Part shown: positions 51,469 to 59,273 of the stretch, one piece after another
How positions within the stretch are numbered: position 1 is the first letter of the stretch
How the letters are laid out: the number at the start of each line of letters is the position of its first letter
Assembly (NCBI GenBank): GCA_964414815.1
Contig: CAYPXY010000005.1
Location: forward strand, 110,391 to 174,390
Length of the DNA: 64,000 nt
Direction of reading: 5' to 3'
Source: Mariniblastus sp964414815
GTDB taxonomy: Bacteria > Planctomycetota > Planctomycetia > Pirellulales > Pirellulaceae
Notes under the pieces: model-generated
Seen by the model: only the letters and a program-made list of their open reading frames with translations
What the model was told of the DNA's origin: nothing
Databases searched by the model: none
Made by a program: the position numbers and the translations under genes

Positions 51469-51729
51469 TGAAACCGTTTAGCCGCAAGCCGTCGGGGGGT
51501 GCTGCCAAAAATGTACTGTAATACCGAAATCGCTCTAACAGCAACCCCCAAAGGCGCGCGGGACACAGAGTTGCGGGTATTTTATTGGGATGCAGGTTGA
51601 CTAAGGAGGCTGCACTCTGCCGTCGCGCCTGCGCCGACCACCTCTGATCTTCCCACATCAATCATTGGCTCATTGCCTACTTGAGGTAGCTACAAACCAC
51701 TTGCAGTCGGCTTCGGCTTGCGGCTAAAC
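51449..51729 (+). repeat. Family A structured repeat, copy 3
   Basis: Core 51476-51729 (254 bp). The internal stem here is GGGGGGTGCTG with CAGCAACCCCC: relative to copies 1 and 2 a C-G pair has become T-A on both sides, a compensatory change. The terminal arm extends outward to AAACCGTTTAG. The left outer arm GGTAACCGCTCACGGGA (51449-51465) lies inside the annotated start of priA. The rest of the 386-bp gap up to nadD at 51855 has no other feature. Confidence 0.92.
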
Positions 51730-51854
51730 GGTTTGTTTGGAGCGAAAGACGACACTCGTTCTTCGAACGATCCTCACTTTCGAATTGTCCATTCGGTCGT
51801 TAAAGTAGTACCAGCAATCAAAGAACCTTTTTTCACCCCAACTTTTGTCACTCC

Positions 51855-52460
51855 ATGCGAATCGGAATTTTCGGCGGGTCGTTCGATCCAGTCCACTACG
51901 GTCATCTTATTCTAGCAGAACAATGCCGCGAGCAGGCGAAGCTCGAACAAGTCTGGTTTGTGCCATGCTCCATTCAACCACTGAAGGAGCGCGATTCGCA
52001 AACGACGGATCGTCAGCGTATCGAGATGCTGGAAATGGCAACGGCTGGCCACGATTCGTTCCGGGTTTCCCGTCTGGAAATCGAACGAGGTGGCACCAGC
52101 TATACGGTCGAAACGCTTGAGCAGATCAGAATAACAAATCCTGACGATGAATTGTTTTTGTTGATGGGCAGTGATTCGCTGGATTCATTTGCAAAATGGA
52201 AATTGCCCGAACGCATTCTGGAGCTGGCCAGTCCGCTGGTCGTCAATCGGCCCGGTAGCGGGCCTGTAGATTTGTCCGTCCTTTCACCCTTCGCCGCCGA
52301 AGAACGAATCAAGCAAGCCCGTTTATCCGTCATCGAAAGCCCGCTGATCGATATCAGCAGCACCCAACTTCGCCAACGCGTTCGAGATAGTCGTTCGATC
52401 CGCTATCTCGTCCCGCGAGCCGTTGAGAAGTATATCGAAACACAGAAAATCTATCGTTGA
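51855..52460 (+). CDS. nadD: Nicotinate-nucleotide adenylyltransferase
   Basis: 201 residues. NadD joins ATP and nicotinate mononucleotide in NAD synthesis. Motifs: MRIGIFGGSFDPVHYGHLI with the (T/H)xGH site, the IERGGTSYTVETLEQI stretch, LLMGSDSLDSFAKW, and ISSTQLRQRVRDSRSIRYLVP, the ISSTxIR signature. Normal length. It diverges from priA across repeat A3 and is followed by trpB after 40 bp. Confidence 0.97.
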   Translation: MRIGIFGGSFDPVHYGHLILAEQCREQAKLEQVWFVPCSIQPLKERDSQTTDRQRIEMLEMATAGHDSFRVSRLEIERGGTSYTVETLEQIRITNPDDELFLLMGSDSLDSFAKWKLPERILELASPLVVNRPGSGPVDLSVLSPFAAEERIKQARLSVIESPLIDISSTQLRQRVRDSRSIRYLVPRAVEKYIETQKIYR

Positions 52461-52500
52461 CGGCAAACTGTATGGCTGACAAGTTTCACCTGATAAGCAC

Positions 52501-53724
52501 ATGACTCAAAAAATTTCTTCCCCTCCTCGTTCCGATACCTCGCTCCCCGATTCGCGTGGACGGTTTGGCAATTTCGGGGGTCGCTATGTTCCTGAAACGC
52601 TGATCGCGGCGCTCGATCAGCTGGAAAGCGAATATCGAGCGGCCCAAAATGATCCGCGGTTCACAGAAGAGCTGCAATCACTGCTCACTGATTTTGTCGG
52701 ACGCCCGTCGCCTCTCTATTTTGCAAAACGGCTGACCCAATATTGTGGGGGTGCTCAAATCTGGTTCAAACGGGAGGACGTCAACCACACGGGCGCCCAT
52801 AAAATCAACAATACCGTTGGGCAGGCACTACTGACGATGCGAATGGGCAAGTCGCGCGTGATCGCGGAAACCGGAGCAGGACAACACGGGGTGGCAACCG
52901 CAACGGCTTGCGCTCACTTTGGTATCCCCTGTGTCGTTTACATGGGCGAAGAGGATGTTCGCCGCCAGCAGCCGAACGTGCTGAGCATGAAAATGCTGGG
53001 TGCGGAAATTCGGCCCGTTACGACCGGCTCTCGCACCTTGCGCGATGCCGTCAATGAAGCCATGCGAGACTGGATGAGTTCCGTCAAGGACACGCATTAT
53101 ATTCTCGGTTCTGTCGTCGGTCCCCACCCCTTTCCAATGATCGTTCGCGACTTCCAGTCCGTGATTGGCCGGGAATCGATCGAGCAATCCAAAAAGCGTT
53201 TCGGGCGACTTCCCGATGTTGTGGTGGCCTGCGTGGGAGGGGGAAGCAATGCTGCCGGGATGTTCTATCCCTTTGCGACTTCGACGGATGTTCCGCTTGT
53301 CGGTGTGGAGGCAGGCGGTCGCGGTCAGGCACGAGGCGATCATGCGGCCAGCCTGACATTCGGATCGCCAGGGGTATTGCACGGCAGTTTCAGCTATGTG
53401 CTTCAGGATGAAGACGGCCAGACGGACGACGTGCATTCGGCTTCGGCGGGCCTGGATTATCCGGGCGTGGGGCCGGAACACAGTTATTGGAAATCGACCG
53501 GCCGCGTCGAGTACCAAAACTGCCGCGACGAAGAAGCATTGGCCGCCTTTGATCTCGTCGCACGGCACGAAGGTATCTTGCCGGCACTGGAATCCTCCCA
53601 TGCAATCGCCAAAGCCATCGAAATCGCCCAACAGAAAAGACATGATGAGATTGTATTGGTGTGCCTGTCCGGGCGAGGCGACAAGGACGCAGCCGAAATT
53701 CAGCGTTTGAGGAGTGGAATCTAA
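52501..53724 (+). CDS. trpB: Tryptophan synthase beta chain
   Basis: 407 residues. The PLP lysine is K101 in HTGAHKINNTVGQAL. FGGRYVPETL at the N-terminus, AETGAGQHGVATAT, the phosphate-binding GGGSNAAGMF and SGRGDKD near the C-terminus are all present. TrpB condenses indole with serine. trpA follows after 3 bp, so the two are translated from one message. Other trp genes are not in the window. Confidence 0.98.
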   Translation: MTQKISSPPRSDTSLPDSRGRFGNFGGRYVPETLIAALDQLESEYRAAQNDPRFTEELQSLLTDFVGRPSPLYFAKRLTQYCGGAQIWFKREDVNHTGAHKINNTVGQALLTMRMGKSRVIAETGAGQHGVATATACAHFGIPCVVYMGEEDVRRQQPNVLSMKMLGAEIRPVTTGSRTLRDAVNEAMRDWMSSVKDTHYILGSVVGPHPFPMIVRDFQSVIGRESIEQSKKRFGRLPDVVVACVGGGSNAAGMFYPFATSTDVPLVGVEAGGRGQARGDHAASLTFGSPGVLHGSFSYVLQDEDGQTDDVHSASAGLDYPGVGPEHSYWKSTGRVEYQNCRDEEALAAFDLVARHEGILPALESSHAIAKAIEIAQQKRHDEIVLVCLSGRGDKDAAEIQRLRSGI

Positions 53725-53727
53725 CCT

Positions 53728-54540
53728 ATGTCATCCATCGAAGAAACTTTTCGGCAACGGAATCAGCGGCGTGCCTTCATGCCATTCGTAACGGCAGGCG
53801 ATCCCAACCTGGCATTCACGGAACGACTGCTGATCGAACTTGACCAAAACGGATGCGACCTGATCGAACTCGGAATCCCGTACAGCGATCCCATCGCCGA
53901 CGGGCCCGTGATTCAGGAATCCTACACCCGGGCGCTCAGTGGCGGTGTGAAACTGGCATCGATTTTTGAAATGCTTGGCCGGGTCACGCCCAAGATTCAA
54001 GCTCCAATCGTCACCATGGTCAGCTACTCGATCGTCCATCGCGTGGGCGTTAATTCGTACTTGCAGCGGGCGAAGCAGGTAGGAGTGGCCGGGCTGATTG
54101 TGCCTGATCTGCCAGCCGATGAATCGGAGTCACTGGCCGCGAAGTGTGGGGAGCAGGGCCTGAGCCTGATTCAACTGGTAACGCCAACCACGCATCCCGA
54201 ACGAGTCCGCCAGATCATGGATCGCTCCACCGGCTTCATTTACTACGTCTCGGTTGCAGGTATCACCGGCGAACGGAATGTTCTGCCCGCTGAGCTTGAA
54301 GCAAGCATTGCCAAGTTGCGAGCAGAGACCTCATTGCCGATCTGCATTGGCTTCGGCATCAGCCAACCGGAACACATCGAACGATTAAAACACGTCGCCG
54401 ATGGTTTTATCGTTGGTTCCGCGATCGTTAAACGAATCGCTACCGCATCGAGCGGCAGTCCGGAGGAAACGGTGATCGCCGATGTGGTTCAGTATGCAAA
54501 ATCGATGTTGGCGGCAGCGAAGCACACGGATGATCTGTAG
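53728..54540 (+). CDS. trpA: Tryptophan synthase alpha chain
   Basis: 270 residues, standard size. Catalytic residues are E47 in LIELGIPYSDP and D58 in IADGPVIQ. The phosphate-binding loop (GFGISQPEHIE, then GSAIVK) and the VAGITGERN segment are intact. It cleaves indole-3-glycerol phosphate and passes indole to TrpB. A hairpin at 54615-54635 follows the stop by 75 bp. Confidence 0.98.
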   Translation: MSSIEETFRQRNQRRAFMPFVTAGDPNLAFTERLLIELDQNGCDLIELGIPYSDPIADGPVIQESYTRALSGGVKLASIFEMLGRVTPKIQAPIVTMVSYSIVHRVGVNSYLQRAKQVGVAGLIVPDLPADESESLAAKCGEQGLSLIQLVTPTTHPERVRQIMDRSTGFIYYVSVAGITGERNVLPAELEASIAKLRAETSLPICIGFGISQPEHIERLKHVADGFIVGSAIVKRIATASSGSPEETVIADVVQYAKSMLAAAKHTDDL

Positions 54541-54614
54541 GTCGGGCAAGCAGAAGCCACAAAGTAACCGTTCACGGAATTGCAAGGATGCGGCGTGGGG
54601 GAGAAGGTGAAGCT

Positions 54615-54650
54615 CCCCTGGATAAAATCCAGGGGCATCGTTTCGTTTTT
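54615..54650 (+). terminator. Candidate terminator after trpBA
   Basis: CCCCTGGAT (54615-54623) pairs with ATCCAGGGG (54627-54635) around a 3-nt loop. A T-rich stretch with five T in a row ends at 54650, somewhat distant from the stem. Confidence 0.5.
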
Positions 54651-55074
54651 CTGATTTTCGGCAGGTAGAAGGTAACGATCTACCGGTTAGAAACCGGCAG
54701 CATTCAATGGGTTCGGTGTTGGTTCGAATCTGCTTATCGGCAACTTGACGAATCGATCTGCCGGTTTCGGTTTATAAGCCAGCAGCATTCAATGCACGAT
54801 CGCCGGATTCTATCCGGGGGATGTTTACCATCGACCCGCTATACCGAACCTCCTCTTTAGCCTTCTCCATTCTTTGTTAATATCGCATTTTTTTTGTAAA
54901 ATTTTATACATAAAAAGAGGCTGTGGCAATTCTCGGGTGAAGGGAGAAGCCTGAAGCTTCTTCAAGAAACACACAAATTCATGAGCAAATGCCGCCCGAA
55001 ACTGCAAACCGTCGGTCCTGAAGTAAACTCCTGAACTCTAAAACCGCAAAATCATCAACGGATAAAAAAATCTC

Positions 55075-55104
55075 TTGACCCAGAAGGAGAAACGCATCTA
55101 AAGT
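55075..55104 (+). promoter_or_regulatory. Candidate promoter for the 55157 gene
   Basis: TTGACC (55075-55080), then an 18-bp spacer and TAAAGT (55099-55104). It would start RNA about 45 bases before the ATG. The gene also has a strong AGGGAGG ribosome site at 55145-55151, rare in this window. Confidence 0.35.
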
Positions 55105-55156
55105 TAATAAAGAGGTCTTTATTTTTTGGGAACAAGACGTTTCCAGGGAGGCAGAC

Positions 55157-55693
55157 ATGCGTGACCATTTTTCTGAAAACCATTCCCCGGTCGAGCGATA
55201 TTTCGCTGGCTTGGCTGAAAACACTTTCCAGGCCCACTTGGGGGTCGTGGATCCGCCGTTGGTCGACTACCTGACCAACCTTCTGATTCGCTCCATCCGC
55301 AACGACATGATGCATCGCATTCGTGGCGTGACAGGCCGTCCCTTGACCACGATTCAGGAGCTGGTCGCGGAAGCGGCTCAGCGCCTTGGTGAAGCCCAGC
55401 GCGAACTGCATCGCCATATCGGCGATTTCACCTTGTTTTGGGCGGGTGTTTACCCCGAAGCCTTGCGCAGCAGCGAGTCCACCCCTTCGGATCAGTTCGA
55501 GACGTACTGCTCGTACGGCAAGCGATCCTATCTGATCGCCAGCACGATGACGCTTCCCGAAAGCGATCCGCCCGCAGAAGTTCTTGAACGGCTGAGCGAG
55601 CGTTACGATCTATGCTGCTATGGCCTGCGCGAGATCCGGCGGCAATGGGAAAGCGGTGATGATTCCGAGTACGGGTTTATTTTGTTGAATTGA
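55157..55693 (+). CDS. Soluble protein of unknown function, probably conserved in planctomycetes
   Basis: 178 residues preceded by a strong ribosome site (AGGGAGG, 5-nt spacing). It reads as a globular alpha-helical protein: PVERYFAGLAENTFQAHLG, PPLVDYLTNLLIRSIRNDM, IQELVAEAAQRLGEAQREL, HRHIGDFTLFWAGVYPEAL and LCCYGLREIRRQWES. No signal peptide, membrane helix or metal motif. I do not recognise a named family. It has its own promoter-like sequence and converges with the SRPBCC gene (6 bp between stops). Confidence 0.82.
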   Translation: MRDHFSENHSPVERYFAGLAENTFQAHLGVVDPPLVDYLTNLLIRSIRNDMMHRIRGVTGRPLTTIQELVAEAAQRLGEAQRELHRHIGDFTLFWAGVYPEALRSSESTPSDQFETYCSYGKRSYLIASTMTLPESDPPAEVLERLSERYDLCCYGLREIRRQWESGDDSEYGFILLN

Positions 55694-55699
55694 GTCCGT

Positions 55700-56635
55700 C
55701 TATCTCAGCGGCAGATAAATCTCTGTCTTCAAATTTTCCTCCGGTGTTTCCGGAGGAGTCGTGCGATAGACTTCAAACGTCCCGATTTTGCTTTGCTTCA
55801 ATTTCTGGTGCCGCGCAAGTTGATTGGCAACGCTCCATCCATTGCCCAGATGCCGATAGCTGCCGATGTGATCGACATGAAATGCCTTGCCGGCGGGCAG
55901 AGACCATGTTTTCAGTTCACTGCCCGCAGGAATCTGGACGTGGTCGGGAATGATGTAACCGCTGATGTAGTCGAACACTCCGTCTTTCATCCGGAATTTT
56001 GTGTAAACCGAAATCATCGGCTGATCCATCGGAATTCGCAGCCGCTCGAACTCGCTATTAGCTCTTGAAAAGGCTTGTTCCATCTCAGAACCGATTTGAG
56101 CAACGCTACTCGACGCCGCGATGCCTGCCATCCGGATCGGGCCGACCGCCTCGACGCCCTGCACGATGGTTTTCGAAGGGATCGCTCCGGTTTCGATCCA
56201 GTCCTTGGCCATCGCCAGTCCACGCGCATAATCCATTCCGATAAATGTCTTGAGCATGGGAATCATCCAGAACATGAACCACGGCATGTTGCCATTCATG
56301 GTCCACGTTGCTTCGGTACCTCCGCTGACCGGCCGCAATTCAAACATCGTTTTTGCGAATGACTTGAAAGGCTTGATAAAATTCAAATCGCTTTCAATGT
56401 ACGACGCGGGTGTCAGTTGCTTGTGTTCAATGATTCCTTCGCCCGTGCAGTTACCTTGCCAGTGATAGGTTGAACCGACGGCCGACGAACGCTCTGATAT
56501 CGTGACTTTCGCATCCGGCTCGGCGATCAGCCAGGGAGACCAGGTCGTCCAGGTCTTGAAATCGGACAACACGTCAAACACGGTTTGAGGATTCGCTTGA
56601 ATGACAGTCGATCGGGCAACGGAATATCGGGGCAT
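55700..56635 (-). CDS. SRPBCC-domain protein fused to a GyrI-like effector-binding domain
   Basis: 311 residues. The first half (about 1-155) is an SRPBCC/polyketide-cyclase-like ligand-binding fold (STVIQANPQTVFDVLSDFKTW, GTEATWTMNGNMPWF). The second half (about 160-311) fits the GyrI/AraC effector-binding fold (GPIRMAGIAASSSVAQIG, PAGKAFHVDHIGSYRHLGNGW, EIYLPLR). Both halves bind small hydrophobic ligands in known families; this one lacks a DNA-binding domain, so it may be a ligand carrier or sequestering protein. rnhA starts upstream and ends 8 bp before its start. Confidence 0.88.
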   Translation of the reverse strand: MPRYSVARSTVIQANPQTVFDVLSDFKTWTTWSPWLIAEPDAKVTISERSSAVGSTYHWQGNCTGEGIIEHKQLTPASYIESDLNFIKPFKSFAKTMFELRPVSGGTEATWTMNGNMPWFMFWMIPMLKTFIGMDYARGLAMAKDWIETGAIPSKTIVQGVEAVGPIRMAGIAASSSVAQIGSEMEQAFSRANSEFERLRIPMDQPMISVYTKFRMKDGVFDYISGYIIPDHVQIPAGSELKTWSLPAGKAFHVDHIGSYRHLGNGWSVANQLARHQKLKQSKIGTFEVYRTTPPETPEENLKTEIYLPLR

Positions 56636-56643
56636 TTTTTTTC

Positions 56644-57108
56644 TTATAAAAACTTCTGATAGGCGGCGACGGCCAGTTCATCGCATCGGTCGTTTTCGGG
56701 ATGGCCGCTGTGACCGGCGACTCGTGTATATTTTACTCGATGCACGCCAATTAATTCATCCAGTTTTTTCCAAAGCTCGGCATTCTTCAGTTCCCCCCAT
56801 CCCTTGCCCTCGCGGCGACGCCAGCCATTCCGCTTCCAGCCCGCCATCCACTCCGAAATGCCTTTGCCGACATAAACGCTGTCGGTAAACAACTCCACCA
56901 TTGTCGGTCGCTTGAGCCGGCTCAGCCCTTGAACGACGGCCTCCAACTCCATCCGGTTGTTCGTCGTTACTTTTTCGGCCCCCCAGGCCTCGATTTCCTT
57001 TCCACTGGGCAAATGACGCAAAATAAACGCCCAGCCGCCTGGTCCAGGATTGCCGCTGCAGCCGCCATCGGTGAAGAGGTGGACTTCAATTTTTGAATTA
57101 CTGCTCAT
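56644..57108 (-). CDS. rnhA: Ribonuclease HI
   Basis: 154 residues, the normal length. It degrades RNA in RNA-DNA hybrids. The four acidic active-site residues are placed as in E. coli: Asp in LFTDGGCSGNPGPGGWA, Glu in RMELEAVVQGL, Asp in LFTDSVYV and Asp in ENDRCDELA, with the catalytic His in GHSGHPEND. The basic protrusion WKRNGWRRREGKG is present. Confidence 0.97.
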   Translation of the reverse strand: MSSNSKIEVHLFTDGGCSGNPGPGGWAFILRHLPSGKEIEAWGAEKVTTNNRMELEAVVQGLSRLKRPTMVELFTDSVYVGKGISEWMAGWKRNGWRRREGKGWGELKNAELWKKLDELIGVHRVKYTRVAGHSGHPENDRCDELAVAAYQKFL

Positions 57109-57239
57109 CGTTGCTTGTAAAGGTCTTGATTCACTTCGTAGAATTGTGGTCGCTCATTGGAATTCATTCAATTGGCCAGACACACAACTGTCTTTTTATC
57201 TTACTTTTCCCCACTTGATCATTAGTAAAGGAACCTGAA

Positions 57240-58022
57240 ATGGATGCGGCTGAACTGCTAGGCAAAGTCCTGCAAAACAAAGAACTTTCGTCCGCGATCG
57301 GCAAAAAAGTACTCGAAGGCGTCTTGAGCGGAGGCGGTGGGGGCGGCGAACAAACCCAATCTCGCGGCTCAAGCTCCGGCGGCGGCATACTGGGCGACAT
57401 CCTTTCCGGAGCCATTGGTGGACGGGGCGGTGATCAAAGCCAGAGCCAGGAAAACCGCAGCCGTCAGCCAAGCCAGGACACGGGCCGCAACCCACTCATC
57501 GATGCCGTGCTGAACGAAGTTCGCAAAGGTCGCGGCGGGTCACCCGCGCCGTCCTCGAGACCCCCTCAATCATCCGGTGGCCGTAGCGATTACGACCTGG
57601 CCAATATTTTCGGACAAAGCGCCCCTCAACCGGAGCCTTCACAACGTCCGGCCGCCTCACAACTCAGCCCCAGCGATGTGGCGACCTGGTTGATTCGCGC
57701 GATGATCAATGCCGCCAAGTCCGATGGTCGGCTCGATCAGGATGAGCAACAGCAGATCGTTTCAAAATTCGGCAACATCGGCCAAGAAGAAAAGGAGTTT
57801 CTGCAACGTGAAGTCGCGGCCCCCCTTGATGTGGCTCGATTTATCAAAGGCATTCCATCGGGTCTCGAACGTCAGGTCTATGCGATTTCAGTAACCGCCA
57901 TCGAGCTCGATGAACAGAAGGAAGCCAACTATCTGGGCGAACTGGCCCAAGGTCTGGGGCTAGATCCACGCTGGTGCAATCAGGTCCACGACGAACTGGG
58001 CGCTCCGCAAATTTTCAAATAG
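57240..58022 (+). CDS. DUF533 (YebE/TerB-like) protein
   Basis: 260 residues. The first 125 are Gly/Ser/Gln-rich low complexity with short helices (MDAAELLGKVLQNKELSSA). The C-terminal half (about 135-255) is the DUF533 helical domain: WLIRAMINAAKSDGRLDQDE, EEKEFLQREVAAPLDVARF and VYAISVTAIELDEQKEANYL. The acidic SDGRLDQDE pattern resembles TerB metal-binding proteins. Most relatives have an N-terminal membrane segment; here none is clear. It diverges from rnhA and converges with the DUF2156 gene (5 bp). Confidence 0.88.
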   Translation: MDAAELLGKVLQNKELSSAIGKKVLEGVLSGGGGGGEQTQSRGSSSGGGILGDILSGAIGGRGGDQSQSQENRSRQPSQDTGRNPLIDAVLNEVRKGRGGSPAPSSRPPQSSGGRSDYDLANIFGQSAPQPEPSQRPAASQLSPSDVATWLIRAMINAAKSDGRLDQDEQQQIVSKFGNIGQEEKEFLQREVAAPLDVARFIKGIPSGLERQVYAISVTAIELDEQKEANYLGELAQGLGLDPRWCNQVHDELGAPQIFK

Positions 58023-58027
58023 GCTGC

Positions 58028-59143
58028 TTACGCGATCCCGCACAGGCCCACGAGCGCCCCCAACGCGCGGAAACTGAATCGCGACCGGCTCGCGAAATAC
58101 AACTTTTCCTCGTTTCCCCGGAATCGACGTTTGTATTCGGCGTGACCGACCAGGTGGTACGCGCGCCGATTGATTATTTTCGAATGGTACAGCGACCGGA
58201 AAACTTTTGACACAAACCTGCTTGACGTAAACTGTCCATCTTCAATCCAGGCAAACGGCGACAATCCCAACCGAAGCTCAGGCACTCCTTCCGCCTTGAA
58301 CTGTTCGATGGCCACCTTCATAATCGCTTGCTCGCCGTACTGGGTGCATTCGGGATGGCGGCGTTTGAATGCCGTCACATAGCCAACGATTCGTCCGTCC
58401 CGATACAGCGGATCGAAAAACACAAACGCATCCATTCGTCCCTCGGGGTTGAACAGAAAGAAACGTCGAACATCCGTTTCCTGTTCCAGCACGATCGGGC
58501 GATTGAGAAAACGTACTTCCTTTTTCTTGACCGTACGGGTTTTTCGCCAGGCTTCTGAAACGGATTCCACTTCCATGGCGTCCACGGTGTCGAAATCGGC
58601 TTCGACGACCTGATACCCACGCCGCTGCACCCAGTTGGCCGCATAGCGCAACCACTCTTTTTCCTTGCCCGCCAGGGTATATTCATCAAGCCCCAATCGC
58701 GTATCGACGCCACACTCGTTCACCCAAAAACCAAGGTCGGCCAGATGCCGGGCCGTCGTCGATGACACCTGACAGAAAACGGGATGGCGTTGCTGATCGA
58801 CAAACGACTCCAGCAAGGAACGCTGTTGATCCTCAGCCGTCACCGGATCGCCCAGCACACAAGCGACCCCCCATCGCTGCCGCCAAGCAAGGTAGCCCGC
58901 TGAATCGCCGTGATACTTCAGCAGGGGTTGCACCGCCGTCGAATACGCAAGCGAGAAATCACCAAAATTCTGCAGCAACCGGAACCGCTCCTCAAGCGAA
59001 ACGGGGCTGTCAACGATCTGATGATGGAGCTGCTGTTCTCTCGCCCATTGCGACTGCGTCACCAATCGCCGCCGCTGACGCCGCTCTTTCCGCGTGTCCG
59101 CAGGTTGATCGCCACCGATGGATTGAAAGAAAGACATGAACAT
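58028..59143 (-). CDS. DUF2156 (acyltransferase-fold) protein
   Basis: 371 residues. It matches the C-terminal domain of phosphatidylglycerol lysyltransferase (a double GNAT-like fold): GDFSLAYSTAVQPLLKY, YLAWRQRWGVACVLGDPV, GYQVVEADFDTVDAM, VGYVTAFKRRH, then EGVPELRLGLSPFAWIED with FRSLYHSKIINRRAYHLVG and YKRRFRGNEEKLYFASR near the end. No membrane domain is attached, so it is the soluble type, with unknown acyl or aminoacyl donor. Confidence 0.87.
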   Translation of the reverse strand: MFMSFFQSIGGDQPADTRKERRQRRRLVTQSQWAREQQLHHQIVDSPVSLEERFRLLQNFGDFSLAYSTAVQPLLKYHGDSAGYLAWRQRWGVACVLGDPVTAEDQQRSLLESFVDQQRHPVFCQVSSTTARHLADLGFWVNECGVDTRLGLDEYTLAGKEKEWLRYAANWVQRRGYQVVEADFDTVDAMEVESVSEAWRKTRTVKKKEVRFLNRPIVLEQETDVRRFFLFNPEGRMDAFVFFDPLYRDGRIVGYVTAFKRRHPECTQYGEQAIMKVAIEQFKAEGVPELRLGLSPFAWIEDGQFTSSRFVSKVFRSLYHSKIINRRAYHLVGHAEYKRRFRGNEEKLYFASRSRFSFRALGALVGLCGIA

Positions 59144-59273
59144 TCGCGCTAAAAATCAAAGGGATTCAAGCCCCATAATTTAGCGAGAATGAACCGATGA
59201 ACCAATGGCGATTGTGGGTGGAACAAAATGGCGAAAAAGCGAAAAAGTGCTACTACTTTTGCCCGATTTCAAC

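Larger units (their letters stand above)
54541..55156. other. 616-bp gap between trpA and the 55157 gene
   Basis: No gene is supported. It holds a solo arm of the family A outer repeat, GTAACCGTTCACGGAA (54564-54579), a terminator-like hairpin (54615-54650), two related segments with CCGGTTTC or CCGGTTAG and CAGCATTCAAT (about 54679-54708 and 54757-54795), a hairpin CCGGAttctaTCCGG at about 54802-54816, and an A/T-rich promoter-like zone before 55157. Confidence 0.55.

Noticed and set aside
54721..54732. GGTTCGAATC resembling a tRNA T-loop
   Set aside because: Flanking bases do not form a T-stem and no acceptor or anticodon arm is found.
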